Notes: a model not told the origin generated them from the letters alone. 16,178 bases of DNA from Glaciimonas sp. (GCA_014377145.1 JACMQE010000326.1:1-16178); one strand, 5' to 3'. Shown: positions 7,717 through 16,163, numbered from the stretch's first letter. Made by a program: numbers and translations.

Positions 7717-10700
7717 TGAAATCATTGGCACGCATGCATAGGCTAAGCTTTGCCCTGATAGTGCTACCAGGTTTAGTGAAGGTCAACGCGCGTGCTGATG
7801 TTTACGGCTATACCGAGGAAAAGGGTGCATGGCATTTTGCGACTGAAAAACTGACGTCGCGATATCAGCTATTTATGCGTGGTAATGCAACATTTGACTC
7901 ACCGAATTTTTTGCTGCAAGTAAATCGCTTCCCAGTAGCTCTCGATCCAAATTTTTTCAAGACACTGCTTTATCGTTATTTATCACAACATCCTGGCTTG
8001 AAGAAATATGAAGTGTTTGTTAATCAGGCAGCTAAGGAATTTGCGCTCGAACCAGCCTTACTAAAGGCCGTCATGGCAGCAGAATCGGGCTTTAATCCAG
8101 CGGCAGTATTGCCCAAAGGCGCGACCGGGTTAATGCAAATTATCCTCGACACCGCTGAGCGCTACGGTATTACCGGCGATCAAAAGAAAACCTTACAGGA
8201 AAAATTGACTGATCCGCGCATCAACATTCGGCTAGGTGCCCAATATCTGCGTGACCTCCTACGAATGTTTACGCTTAAACAAGATTTAGTCATTGCCTCT
8301 TACAATGCCGGCGAAGACGCGATAAGAAAATACACAAACCAAATTCTCCCCTTCCCCGAAACGCGTAATTACGTTCAGGTCGTCACCCAGTTCTATCAAA
8401 TATATAAGCCGGTAATAAGTAAAATAGGCCATTCAGGCCAGCTGGAGACCACCAACGATAACCTGAACAGCACGCCCATTGATACGAACAGCAACGACCC
8501 GCCACGCATTCATTTAGTCATTCCTAAACTTCACACCGCACCTGACACAATACAATCCATCGTCGAATCAACCATACGAATAACCCCCAGAGCCTTCATG
8601 AATGAGCAAAACGATCTGTTTGACCTACCGCCACCTGATGATGAACCTAGTGAATCACTGACCCTTACTACCTTCGCAGAACGCGCTTATCTGGATTACG
8701 CCATTTCGGTAGTCAAAGGCCGTGCGTTGCCAGATGTTTCTGATGGACAGAAACCGGTACAGCGCCGCATTTTGTATACGATGAACGAGCTGGGTCTAAA
8801 TACTAACGCCAAACCCCGCAAGTCCGCAGCCGTAGTAGGTGACGTTCTGGGTAAATTACATCCCCATGGCGACCAGTCTGTATATGATGCATTAGTGCGA
8901 ATGGCCCAGGACTTCTCGCTGCGTTATCCGCTGATCGACGGTCAGGGTAACTTCGGTTCACGCGATGGCGATGGTGCAGCGGCGATGCGGTATACCGAGG
9001 CGCGCTTAACACCGATTTCCAAATTACTGCTGGATGAAATCGACATGGGAACGGTCGATTTTCAACCGAATTACGATGGTTCTACTGTAGAACCAAAACT
9101 ATTACCGGGACGATTGCCGTTTGTCTTGTTAAACGGCGCATCCGGTATCGCAGTGGGTCTGGCGACCGAAATCCCATCGCATAATTTAACCGAGGTAGCC
9201 AAAGCGACGGTAGCGTCGATCCGTAACCCGAATCTAACGCATGCGGAATTGATGAAAATGATTCCCGGTCCGGACTTTCCGGGGGGAGGGCAAATAATCA
9301 GTTCTGCCGTAGCCATTTCCGACATGTACGAAATTGGTCGCGGCAGCTTGAAAGTCCGCGCTTGCTGGAAAATCGAAGAATTGGCCCGCGGTCAGTGGCA
9401 AGCAGTAGTCATCGAATTACCGCCCAATACCTCCTCGCAAAAGGTGTTGGAAGAAATTGAAGAGATTACCAACCCAAAAATCAAACTCGGCAAAAAGTCG
9501 CTAACGCCGGATCAACTAGGCTTGAAACAGACTATTTTGTCGGTACTCGACGCAGTACGTGACGAATCTGGTCGCGATGCACCAGTGCGTTTGGTGTTCG
9601 AACCAAAATCAAAAAATCTCGATCAAACTGAATTCACCAACATGCTGCTGGCGCATACCTCACTTGAGAGTAGTGCCTCGATTAATCTGGTGATGATTGG
9701 CGGGGATGGACGTCCCCGCCAAAAAGGTCTTGGTATGATTCTGCGCGAGTGGATTAGCTTCCGCTTCGCTACCATCACGCGCCGTTCGCAATTCAAACTA
9801 CAAAAGGTAAAAGACCGTATCCATATACTAGAAGGACGCGAAGCGATCCTATTTAATATCGACAAAGTTATCAAAATCATTCGTGAATCGGACGAGCCTA
9901 AGCTGGCGTTAATGGAAGCCTTCAAACTGTCGGACCGGCAAGTAGAAGATATTCTCGAAATCCATCTACGCCAATTAGCAAGGTTTGAAACCATCAAGAT
10001 TCAACAAGAACTTGCGACATTGCGTGACGAAAAGAAAGATTTGCAAGATCTTCTTGAAAATTCCTCTTCAATGAAACAGCTCGTCATTAAAGAAATCGAA
10101 GCCGATCAAAAGCAGTTTGGCGATGCACGACGCACATTAATTCAAGCAGCAGAAAAAGCCTTATTAGAAACCAAAGTAATTGACGAAGCAGTCAATGTGA
10201 TCGTATCGCAAAAAGGCTGGGTTCGTACACGTAGCGGACACGATCAGGGTGCCGCACAGTTAACCTTTAAAGCTGGCGACGCGCTGTATGGCGCATTTGA
10301 ATGCCGCACTGTAGATAACTTGCTGGTATTCGGCTCGAATGGCCGGATTTATTCCGTGCCCATAGCCGCGCTCCCCAATGCCCGTGGTGATGGAATTCCA
10401 ATTACGACGCTGATCGACCTTGCCAACGGCAGCAGCATCTTGCATTATTTCGCCGGTGCCGAAAATATCGCGCTGTTGTTAGCATCGTCCGGCGGTTACG
10501 GCTTTATCGCCAAGGTTGGCGATATGCTGAGTCGAGTTAAGGCGGGCAAGGCCTACATCACTCTGGACGATGGCGACGAATCGTTGCTGCCCCGCGCTAT
10601 CGGGTCAAGTGTCAGCGCGATTGCGTGCTTATCCGAAAAAGGACGATTGCTGGTCTTTGGCCTGGATGAATGCAAAACGTTAAATAAAGGCGGTCGTGGT

Positions 10701-10916
10701 GTGATTCTGATGGAATTAGAAAGTACTGAAAAACTGCTTTCGGCACAGCCAATCACTCAGCGTGGCGTGTTGGTCTATGGCACCAGTCGAGGTGGCAAGA
10801 CACAAGATGTCTCACTTTCCGCCAATAGCTTAATCCGGCATATTGGCAAACGAGCACGTAAAGGGAAATTACTTGAATCGAAGCTGAAACCGTTAACCTT
10901 GACATCTCAGATTTAA
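7716..10916 (+). CDS. parC: Fused lytic transglycosylase - DNA topoisomerase IV subunit A
   Basis: This single 1066-codon frame joins two normally separate proteins. Residues 1-27 are a signal peptide ending in ARA-DVYGY. Residues 28-58 resemble DUF4124 ([18 protein letters not shown]). Residues 100-235 are an SLT catalytic domain with E123 in AAESGFNP, then GATGLMQI (136-142) and ASYNAG (194-199). A low-complexity linker (240-294) leads without a stop to M295, where [17 protein letters not shown] starts a normal ParC. The ParC part keeps [22 protein letters not shown], the DNA-linking tyrosine Y426 in [10 protein letters not shown] (Y132 of ParC) and a C-terminal beta-pinwheel, about 772 residues in all. 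In related bacteria the two genes lie between parE and downstream genes as separate frames. ParC is essential and cytoplasmic, so most ParC may come from internal initiation at ATG 8598, preceded only by a weak AGAG. Confidence 0.93.
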   Translation: MKSLARMHRLSFALIVLPGLVKVNARADVYGYTEEKGAWHFATEKLTSRYQLFMRGNATFDSPNFLLQVNRFPVALDPNFFKTLLYRYLSQHPGLKKYEVFVNQAAKEFALEPALLKAVMAAESGFNPAAVLPKGATGLMQIILDTAERYGITGDQKKTLQEKLTDPRINIRLGAQYLRDLLRMFTLKQDLVIASYNAGEDAIRKYTNQILPFPETRNYVQVVTQFYQIYKPVISKIGHSGQLETTNDNLNSTPIDTNSNDPPRIHLVIPKLHTAPDTIQSIVESTIRITPRAFMNEQNDLFDLPPPDDEPSESLTLTTFAERAYLDYAISVVKGRALPDVSDGQKPVQRRILYTMNELGLNTNAKPRKSAAVVGDVLGKLHPHGDQSVYDALVRMAQDFSLRYPLIDGQGNFGSRDGDGAAAMRYTEARLTPISKLLLDEIDMGTVDFQPNYDGSTVEPKLLPGRLPFVLLNGASGIAVGLATEIPSHNLTEVAKATVASIRNPNLTHAELMKMIPGPDFPGGGQIISSAVAISDMYEIGRGSLKVRACWKIEELARGQWQAVVIELPPNTSSQKVLEEIEEITNPKIKLGKKSLTPDQLGLKQTILSVLDAVRDESGRDAPVRLVFEPKSKNLDQTEFTNMLLAHTSLESSASINLVMIGGDGRPRQKGLGMILREWISFRFATITRRSQFKLQKVKDRIHILEGREAILFNIDKVIKIIRESDEPKLALMEAFKLSDRQVEDILEIHLRQLARFETIKIQQELATLRDEKKDLQDLLENSSSMKQLVIKEIEADQKQFGDARRTLIQAAEKALLETKVIDEAVNVIVSQKGWVRTRSGHDQGAAQLTFKAGDALYGAFECRTVDNLLVFGSNGRIYSVPIAALPNARGDGIPITTLIDLANGSSILHYFAGAENIALLLASSGGYGFIAKVGDMLSRVKAGKAYITLDDGDESLLPRAIGSSVSAIACLSEKGRLLVFGLDECKTLNKGGRGVILMELESTEKLLSAQPITQRGVLVYGTSRGGKTQDVSLSANSLIRHIGKRARKGKLLESKLKPLTLTSQI
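8598..10916 (+). CDS. parC: Probable internal ParC translation unit within the fused frame
   Basis: ATG 8598 is codon 295 of the fused frame and falls exactly where stand-alone ParC proteins begin. Translation from here would give about 772 residues, the normal length. It would partner ParE in an A2B2 topoisomerase IV. Features visible in this part are the breakage-reunion domain with Y426 (fused numbering), the QRDR stretch where Gln387 and Asp391 align with E. coli Ser80 and Glu84, the long coiled-coil region around [17 protein letters not shown], and C-terminal pinwheel repeats. The Shine-Dalgarno support is poor, so this start is inferred from protein homology and from the need for a cytoplasmic product. 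Confidence 0.55.
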   Translation: MNEQNDLFDLPPPDDEPSESLTLTTFAERAYLDYAISVVKGRALPDVSDGQKPVQRRILYTMNELGLNTNAKPRKSAAVVGDVLGKLHPHGDQSVYDALVRMAQDFSLRYPLIDGQGNFGSRDGDGAAAMRYTEARLTPISKLLLDEIDMGTVDFQPNYDGSTVEPKLLPGRLPFVLLNGASGIAVGLATEIPSHNLTEVAKATVASIRNPNLTHAELMKMIPGPDFPGGGQIISSAVAISDMYEIGRGSLKVRACWKIEELARGQWQAVVIELPPNTSSQKVLEEIEEITNPKIKLGKKSLTPDQLGLKQTILSVLDAVRDESGRDAPVRLVFEPKSKNLDQTEFTNMLLAHTSLESSASINLVMIGGDGRPRQKGLGMILREWISFRFATITRRSQFKLQKVKDRIHILEGREAILFNIDKVIKIIRESDEPKLALMEAFKLSDRQVEDILEIHLRQLARFETIKIQQELATLRDEKKDLQDLLENSSSMKQLVIKEIEADQKQFGDARRTLIQAAEKALLETKVIDEAVNVIVSQKGWVRTRSGHDQGAAQLTFKAGDALYGAFECRTVDNLLVFGSNGRIYSVPIAALPNARGDGIPITTLIDLANGSSILHYFAGAENIALLLASSGGYGFIAKVGDMLSRVKAGKAYITLDDGDESLLPRAIGSSVSAIACLSEKGRLLVFGLDECKTLNKGGRGVILMELESTEKLLSAQPITQRGVLVYGTSRGGKTQDVSLSANSLIRHIGKRARKGKLLESKLKPLTLTSQI

Positions 10917-10966
10917 TTTAGAAAGACAACCTGCTCGTGACCGCAATCTGCCATCAAAAACACTTT

Positions 10967-10973
10967 AAAGGAG
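10967..10973 (+). promoter_or_regulatory. Strong Shine-Dalgarno marking the original lipoprotein start
   Basis: AAAGGAG lies 6 bases before TTG 10980 and 8 before GTG 10982, and 32 bases before the first start in the open lipoprotein frame. It points to translation beginning near 10980 with TGG CAT AAA ATT TAT CTG GTG, which is one base out of phase with the lipoprotein frame. Confidence 0.6.
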
Positions 10974-10979
10974 AATACT

Positions 10980-11344
10980 TTGTGGCATAAAATTTATCTG
11001 GTGTTTTGATCGCCTTACTATTGCTAACGCTCGCAGGCTGTGCAACCTGGAAACGCCCTTACAAAGGTGAAAGTGATTTTTATCGCGACAAATTGTCTTG
11101 CGAAAGACAAGCTGTACAAATCTATCTGACAGTGATTGTTAACCAACTCAATCCAGGCTATCAAAGTCCAGCCAACACCGTTTGCCGGAAAATAGTGGAG
11201 GGCAACGATATTCGGACTATCTGCGACGCTATGCGTGACGTATTTATGCCGCCTTCCTATTCGCAAAATGACGTGAATGCATCGTAGCGCGACGCGGCGG
11301 TAAATTCCTGTCTGAAGGCAGGTGGATGGCGATTGGAATCTTGA
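10980..11344 (+). pseudogene. Small lipoprotein gene, frameshifted at the start and with an early amber stop
   Basis: The longest open part runs from TTG 11006 to TAG 11285-11287 (93 codons). It encodes LLLLTLAGCA with a lipobox cysteine (C12) and a small Cys-containing secreted domain (KLSCERQAVQIY, NTVCRKIVEGNDIRTICDAM). Two lesions are visible. First, the Shine-Dalgarno at 10967 drives WHKIYLV in another frame. One more T in the T4 run at 11004-11007 would join it as WHKIYLVFLIALLLLTLAGC, a full lipoprotein signal. Second, after the TAG the same frame continues RDAAVNSCLKAGGWRLES before TGA (11342-11344), which looks like a natural C-terminus. I do not know the family. The gene could still give a lipoprotein from TTG 11006, but its ribosome site is then absent. 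It stands alone behind parC. Confidence 0.6.
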
Positions 11345-11458
11345 TCATCATATAAAAGAAGGCATTGAAGCCCCCTCTTTATCTTGCGTTGCGTTGTTTT
11401 CGAGTTTAATCAGATTGAGATTAATATCGATATTATCTAGCTAAATAGTCGGTGCTGA
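11345..11458. other. Convergent intergenic region
   Basis: It lies between the plus-strand lipoprotein and the minus-strand aminotransferase. It holds an imperfect hairpin (AAGA-A-GGC-ATTGAA-GCC-CCC-TCTT, about 11356-11381), a weak candidate bidirectional terminator, and a 14-bp palindrome TAATATCGATATTA at 11422-11435. Confidence 0.35.
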
Positions 11459-12652
11459 TTAAAGCTTAGCGGCAATTAATCTACCCAAAATTTCAACCCC
11501 TTCGCGAATCTTCTCTGGCTGCACTGTAACAAAGCTCAAACGTAATGTATTTGGTTTTGGGGTATTCGCAAAAAATGGTGCTCCTGGAACAAATGCAACG
11601 TGCTGTTTAATCGCTTCGTCCAGCAATTTTTTACTATCCATATGCTTTGGCAAAGTCACCCAGATGAACATACCGCCCTCTGGCTTAGTCCAGGTGACGC
11701 TGCCTGGGAAATGGGTTTTTAATGCCTCCAGCATAGCGTCGTATTGATCCGAATACAGTTTTCGGATAGTCGGGATATGCGTATCCAGAAAGCCGTCTTT
11801 AACCGCTTCGTACACCACCATTTGGGTCAATTGGGCGGTATGTAGATCAGTCGCCTGCTTTGCCTGTTCCATCTTATCGATCAGCGCGCGCGGTGCGACC
11901 ACGTAGCCAAGGCGGATGCCAGGTGTCAATAATTTGGAGAAAGAACCCATATAGATGACGCCAGCAGGATTCATATTCAACATTTTTGGCGAAGGCACAA
12001 TACGATAACTGAGCGCACCATACGGGTCATCTTCAATCAACGGGATGTGCATTTGTTCACAAATTTCTACTAAAGCCTGACGACGTTCCAGCGACAAGGT
12101 GGAGCCTGTTGGATTTTGAAAGGTTGGAAGGGAATAGAGCAGCCTTGCCCCCGCACCGAGCGTAGCAACTGTACCTGGAATTAATCCGCCGTCGTCGGTC
12201 GGTAGCGAAACGAAATCGGGCCCATACAAAGAGAAAGCCTGCAATGCACCCAGATAGCTTGGCGTTTCGACCAAGACTTTGCTGCCCTCATCAATCAACA
12301 CTTTTCCCAGCAAATCTAGCCCTTGCTGCGACCCGGACACCATCAATACCTGATCCATTGAAATCGTTGAACCATTCACCGACAATGAATTGGCGACCCA
12401 CTCGCGCAATGGCCCATAGCCTTCTGTCGGCCCATATTGCAACGCAATCTTTCCCTGCTGAGTCAATACTTTATCGAAAGCCGCCTTCATATGTTCTACT
12501 GGAAAAGTGGCCGGAGAAGGCAAACCACCAGCAAAAGAGATCACTTCAGGCCGCATGGTTACTTTGAGAATTTCACGAATGGCGGACCCTTGCAATTTTT
12601 GTGCGCGTTGTGAAAAATGCCATTTAAGCTGGTTGGGGTTCTCAATTTTCAT
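11459..12652 (-). CDS. PLP-dependent aminotransferase (fold type I, Aro8/LysN-like)
   Basis: The 397-residue protein is a class I/II aminotransferase of the Aro8/LysN (2-aminoadipate or multi-substrate) type, without a DNA-binding domain. ISFAGGLPSPATFP (38-51) binds substrate, and LQYGPTEGYGPLREW (71-85) and SGSQQGLDLL (106-115) are typical. N180 lies in FQNPTG, D208 in IEDDPYG, the Schiff-base lysine K240 in GSFSKLLTPGIRLGY with R247, and RLSFV near the end carries the carboxylate-binding arginine. It transfers amino groups between 2-oxo acids and amino acids using pyridoxal phosphate in the cytoplasm; the substrate is not determined here. Its ATG is preceded by AGAGAG. It lies 85 bases downstream of ridA on the same strand, a sensible pairing because RidA clears reactive imines made by PLP enzymes. 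Confidence 0.92.
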   Translation of the reverse strand: MKIENPNQLKWHFSQRAQKLQGSAIREILKVTMRPEVISFAGGLPSPATFPVEHMKAAFDKVLTQQGKIALQYGPTEGYGPLREWVANSLSVNGSTISMDQVLMVSGSQQGLDLLGKVLIDEGSKVLVETPSYLGALQAFSLYGPDFVSLPTDDGGLIPGTVATLGAGARLLYSLPTFQNPTGSTLSLERRQALVEICEQMHIPLIEDDPYGALSYRIVPSPKMLNMNPAGVIYMGSFSKLLTPGIRLGYVVAPRALIDKMEQAKQATDLHTAQLTQMVVYEAVKDGFLDTHIPTIRKLYSDQYDAMLEALKTHFPGSVTWTKPEGGMFIWVTLPKHMDSKKLLDEAIKQHVAFVPGAPFFANTPKPNTLRLSFVTVQPEKIREGVEILGRLIAAKL

Positions 12653-12737
12653 TGCTACTCTCTTTTATCTGGAACGGATAATTGCGGCGTTGACCACAAG
12701 AATTGGCTTTCGCCTCAATCACAAAAACTAACCAAAC

Positions 12738-13196
12738 TTAATCAACCTCAGCGATTAATTCGATCTCAACACAAGCGCCTAGCGGAATTTGGGCAACCCC
12801 AAATGCAGAACGGGCATGCTTACCTTGCTCGCCGAATACTTCAACGATCAGTTCAGACGCGCCGTTAGTGACCAGATGCTGCTCTGTAAAATCGCCAGTT
12901 GAATTAACCAGACTCATCACTTTGACGATCCGCTTCACCCGGGTTAAGTCTCCACCGCAAGCGATTTCCAGTGTGGCGATCATATCAATCACGATTCCGC
13001 GTGCAGCTTCCTTGCCTTCTTCAGTACTGACATTTTTGCCCAATTGACCGAACCAGACCTTGCCATCTTTTTTGGCTAAATGGCCGGACAGAAAAACATT
13101 ATTCCCGCTTTGGACATACATGACATAGGCTGCGGCCGGTGTGAAGACTGCTGGCAACGTGATATTCAGGGCTTTCAATTTTTCGTAAACAGACAT
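12738..13196 (-). CDS. RidA family (YjgF/UK114) enamine/imine deaminase-like protein
   Basis: The 152-residue protein belongs to the RidA/YjgF/UK114 superfamily, which hydrolyses 2-aminoacrylate and related imines released by PLP enzymes. It shows VFLSGHLAKKDGKVWFGQLG (34-53) and the C-terminal signature HARSAFGVAQIPLGACVEIE, in which R129 corresponds to the catalytic arginine and E144 to the conserved glutamate. It is about 25 residues longer than archetypal RidA, with an N-terminal MSVYEKLKALNITLP, and fits the longer subgroup of the superfamily. GGAG (plus-strand complement 13203-13206) lies 6 bases before the ATG. Its position directly upstream of an aminotransferase suggests shared transcription and a shared role in amino-acid breakdown. 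Confidence 0.92.
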   Translation of the reverse strand: MSVYEKLKALNITLPAVFTPAAAYVMYVQSGNNVFLSGHLAKKDGKVWFGQLGKNVSTEEGKEAARGIVIDMIATLEIACGGDLTRVKRIVKVMSLVNSTGDFTEQHLVTNGASELIVEVFGEQGKHARSAFGVAQIPLGACVEIELIAEVD

Positions 13197-13231
13197 CTAC
13201 TACTCCAGTAAGGACAGATAACAATACAACT

Positions 13232-13251
13232 GCCATCGGGCTTCCGACGGC
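13232..13251 (-). other. GC-rich hairpin between lysE-like gene and ridA
   Basis: GCC-A-TCGG, loop GCTT and CCGA-C-GGC form a stem with one mismatch in an otherwise AT-rich spacer (13197-13416). It lies downstream of the exporter and upstream of ridA, both on the minus strand. No T run follows on either side, so it may be a weak terminator, an attenuator, or an operator. The rest of the spacer shows nothing I recognise. Confidence 0.35.
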
Positions 13252-13416
13252 GAAGCGGCAATTATCTCAAATCTACTCCGCGGCTTTGCGGGAAAATACA
13301 TGTGTGGCGTTAATAATACCTAAAATACCGTTACTAACATTGTTAGATACCTGGTTCCCAACATACTGTTGATTACCGCCAGCGCCGCGTCCATTAATCT
13401 AAAGGCATTGGCCACA

Positions 13417-14022
13417 TTAAAGCCAAATAGAAATAGCGGTATATACCGTCAGCAACACCATTACTATACAAAATACGCGCTGCCAGAAGATTTGCCCAAG
13501 GTAACGTCGCAATACTGAGCCTGCTCCCACCCACAAGCTGATGCACGGCAAATTGACCGCGCTGAAAACAAGGCAATACAAAGCCAATGATAGCCAGAAT
13601 GGTTGCACCGCTGGCAGGAAGGCTGAAGCACTGGTGACCGCCATCACCCAGGCCTTTGGATTAGCAAACTGAAATAATGCTGCACCAATAAATGACATTG
13701 GCCGGGCGTTGTCGTCAATACCTGTATTAAATGACATATTGCGCAGTTTCCACGCCAAATAAAACAAATAACCGGAGCCTAATATTTTCAGTATTACCTG
13801 TATCGATGGTAGCATCAACAACAAACTGTTCATCCCTAAGGCACAGATCAGCAACAGCACGCCAAAACCAAAAGTAATCCCCAACATATGCGGAATCGAG
13901 CGCATAAAGCCGAACATGATCCCGGACGACGTCAGCATGATATTATTAGGCCCCGGCGTGATAGATGATACGAACGCAAATAGGGCAAGCGGCAAAAATG
14001 ACTCAACAATCAGTGCGTTCAC
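13417..14022 (-). CDS. LysE/RhtB family amino-acid exporter
   Basis: The 201-residue membrane protein matches LysE/RhtB exporters in length and pattern. The N-terminal segment has SSITPGPNNIMLTSSGIMFG (19-38), the family signature with the conserved PGPN. HMLGITFGFGVLLLICALG and LKILGSGYLFYLAWKL follow. After a hydrophilic loop, FIGAALFQFANPKAWVMAV carries the conserved NPKAW, and two more hydrophobic helices end the protein. Such proteins export amino acids or homoserine lactone-like compounds across the inner membrane using the proton gradient. The ATG overlaps the stop of the DUF2917 gene, so the two are translationally coupled. A divergently transcribed MocR-type regulator upstream probably controls both. 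The substrate cannot be inferred. Confidence 0.93.
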   Translation of the reverse strand: MNALIVESFLPLALFAFVSSITPGPNNIMLTSSGIMFGFMRSIPHMLGITFGFGVLLLICALGMNSLLLMLPSIQVILKILGSGYLFYLAWKLRNMSFNTGIDDNARPMSFIGAALFQFANPKAWVMAVTSASAFLPAVQPFWLSLALYCLVFSAVNLPCISLWVGAGSVLRRYLGQIFWQRVFCIVMVLLTVYTAISIWL

Positions 14023-14342
14023 AATACGTCACCGGGTGTCAGATAGAATGGTTGCCGTAAACCATTAATTACGCACCACAATATAAAAGTTAGCAGGCTA
14101 CGATTATTGACACAGGCAATCTCGATCTGACATCCGGCAGCATCCGCCTCGATCACCACCAATTGGTCAGGATTTAGCATAAGGCGTTGACATGATGGCA
14201 ACAAATGATCGTTGCTATCGCCCTCGCTGGTCACCCACGCTCGCCCTGCTAGCACCCGCAAAGTGCAGGGACGGTGGGCAATCCTGGCTAGTATCCCGCC
14301 CACATTAAAAGTGTACGCATCTTTCATAAACAATTTTTTCAT
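14019..14342 (-). CDS. DUF2917 family protein
   Basis: This small protein (107 residues from ATG 14342) resembles DUF2917, a family of unknown function frequent in Burkholderiales. It has LARIAHRPCTLRVLAGRAWVTSEGD (about 17-41 from this start), a beta-rich core in which AGRAWVT.EGD is the family hallmark, followed by the LLPSCQRLMLNPDQLVVIEA strand region. The C-terminal CVNNRSLLTFILWCV is hydrophobic. An upstream in-frame TTG (14349-14351) would add MNA. I prefer the ATG, but no strong Shine-Dalgarno settles it. It overlaps the exporter by four bases. Families like this commonly lie between a MocR regulator and a LysE gene, suggesting a linked but unknown job. Confidence 0.8.
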   Translation of the reverse strand: MKKLFMKDAYTFNVGGILARIAHRPCTLRVLAGRAWVTSEGDSNDHLLPSCQRLMLNPDQLVVIEADAAGCQIEIACVNNRSLLTFILWCVINGLRQPFYLTPGDVL

Positions 14343-14351
14343 CGCATTCAA

Positions 14352-14562
14352 CCTGAAAAATAATAACTAGTGCATCGGCACTTTTCCGCTTAGTGTGCTT
14401 ATTTCTAAGCCTATTCCTAAACCCCATGGGAACTTTTTCTTGTACCTGCTTTCCTTTGCTGAGAAGGTTGTCAACGTTAATCCGATAGGTGTATCCTAAC
14501 CGACAAGCACAATACAGTATTAATGCACTTTATAAAATAATTCCTTATATTGCACCAGTAAT
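14352..14562. promoter_or_regulatory. Divergent promoter region between DUF2917-lysE and the MocR regulator
   Basis: This 211-base region must hold promoters in both directions. For the regulator, TTGTCA (14468-14473) and TATCCT (14492-14497) form a possible -35/-10 pair with 18-bp spacing. GATA-GGTG-TATC (14484-14495), an imperfect inverted repeat overlapping the -10, is a possible operator for the adjacent MocR protein. Both are guesses from pattern only. Confidence 0.35.
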
Positions 14563-16041
14563 ATGACCAATACACTTACTTCTGATAAGGCCGCCGTGCT
14601 AGGCACACTGAGCACGCCACAGCTACTTTCACGCGACGCTGATACTTCATTAGTTGAGCAAATTGTCCGTTCGATCGAAACCCGTATTAACAACAAACTG
14701 TTGCGTACAGGTGCGCGAATGCTCTCGATACGGCAAAATGCAGATCTCAACAGCGTGTCGCGCTTTACCGTATTAGAAGCCTATGACCGGCTGGTAGCCA
14801 AAGGTTTTCTGCCATCGCAGCGCAGATCGGGCTTTTGTGTGCGCGAGCGCTCGCCATTGATCAACGTCCACCAGAATGCCCAATCAGATCAATGGCAAAC
14901 GCCTTTAATCGATGTGGTCTGGCTGGTGCGCAGTATGTTTCGTCAGATGCCAACACGAAAAAAACCGGGAAGCGGCACCTTGCCATTCGAATGGCTCGAT
15001 GGTGATCTGATTGCGAACGCTTTACGGGCCACCAGTCGTCAAAATTCCAGTCAATTACTCGGCTACGGTGATCCGCAAGGTTTTTTGCCGCTACGGCAGC
15101 CTTTACAACTTAAACTGTCAGAGCTTGAAATTGCCGTCACACCAGGGCAAATCGTAACCACTACCGGCGTCATCCAAGGGCTAGACATCATAGCGCGTCA
15201 TTTTACGCAACCGGGCGACGTGATTTTTGTGGATGATTCTTCGTGGCTTCTAATGTTTGGATCGTTTGCCGCACTCGGGGCCAAAGTGATTGGTATTTCC
15301 CGTTTGGCAGATGGTCCTGATGTCGCCAGACTGGCAGAGTTAGCGGCGATCCATACGCCAAAACTTTATGTGCTAGTGTCGGTTCTGCACAATCCAACCT
15401 CGACTTCGATGTCAGCGGCGAAAGCACTTCAGATACTAAGAATTGCCGAAGAACATGATTGTACGTTATTCGAGGATGGTATTTATTGCGATATGCATCC
15501 CGGCTCTGCATTGCAACCGGCGAAGCGTTTGGCAACGCTGGACCAACTCAATCGAATCGCTTATCTGGGAGGTTTTTCGAAAATACTTTCGGCCAATCTG
15601 CGATTAGGATTTATTGCCACTTCCCTTGAAATGGCCCAGCATTTAACCGATCGCCAGATGCTGATGACATTGACTACTTCTAAAATTGGCGAACGCGTGG
15701 TCTACAAAATTTTGTCTGAAAGGCATTATAGGAAGCATACAGACCGCCTGCGTACCAAACTTGATGCCGCACATGATAAGACCATGCGGCAACTCCAACT
15801 ACTTGGCATGAATCTGGATCTCGTGGCACCAGCCGGCATGTTTGTATGGGTTGACAAAAGTCAAGATACCAATGTGCTTGCGGAAAAAGCAGTGTCACAA
15901 GGCTTTATGTTAGCACCGGAAAGCCTATTTTCACCCACTCAACTAAATCCTCCCGCATGCGTATTAACGTCGCCGCGATGTCAGATCTTGGAATCTAGCG
16001 TTTTCTCACGCAGGAATATAGTCGATAAGTGTGCTAATTAG
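14563..16041 (+). CDS. MocR-type transcriptional regulator (GntR wHTH plus aminotransferase-like domain), C-terminus out of frame
   Basis: Residues 25-95 form a GntR-type winged helix (SLVEQIVRSIETRI, SVSRFTVLEAYDRLVAKGFL, RRSGFCVRE). Residues 140-460 form a fold-type I aminotransferase-like domain with LGYGDPQGFLPLRQ, N277 in LHNPTSTS, D305 and Y308 in EDGIYCD, the PLP lysine K340 in GGFSKILSANLRLGF, and R347. MocR proteins sense PLP or an amino-acid adduct and control neighbouring genes, here probably DUF2917-lysE across the divergent promoter. The end is damaged. After FSPTQLNPPA (residue 465) the frame runs into unrelated sequence, whereas another frame from 15957 reads MRINVAAMSDLGI, TAG (15996-15998), RFLTQEYSR, TAA (16026-16028), the usual MRFNVA...RFL ending. 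One lost base before 15957 plus an amber codon explain this. Binding of the substrate carboxylate by the C-terminal Arg may be lost. Confidence 0.87.
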   Translation: MTNTLTSDKAAVLGTLSTPQLLSRDADTSLVEQIVRSIETRINNKLLRTGARMLSIRQNADLNSVSRFTVLEAYDRLVAKGFLPSQRRSGFCVRERSPLINVHQNAQSDQWQTPLIDVVWLVRSMFRQMPTRKKPGSGTLPFEWLDGDLIANALRATSRQNSSQLLGYGDPQGFLPLRQPLQLKLSELEIAVTPGQIVTTTGVIQGLDIIARHFTQPGDVIFVDDSSWLLMFGSFAALGAKVIGISRLADGPDVARLAELAAIHTPKLYVLVSVLHNPTSTSMSAAKALQILRIAEEHDCTLFEDGIYCDMHPGSALQPAKRLATLDQLNRIAYLGGFSKILSANLRLGFIATSLEMAQHLTDRQMLMTLTTSKIGERVVYKILSERHYRKHTDRLRTKLDAAHDKTMRQLQLLGMNLDLVAPAGMFVWVDKSQDTNVLAEKAVSQGFMLAPESLFSPTQLNPPACVLTSPRCQILESSVFSRRNIVDKCAN

Positions 16042-16163
16042 ACCTTGAAATAGGCAATTTATACCCCACTTCCAGAAAATTAAGTTCCCTTCGGGTGTCT
16101 AGACGCAGCTAAACTTTGCTAGCCTATAAAGGTAGCTTAAATTCTCCTTCATTTATATTAATT

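Noticed and set aside
11422..11435. TAATATCGATATTA palindrome as a regulatory site
   Set aside because: It sits between convergent gene ends, where an operator is unlikely, and 14 AT-rich bases are easily found by chance.
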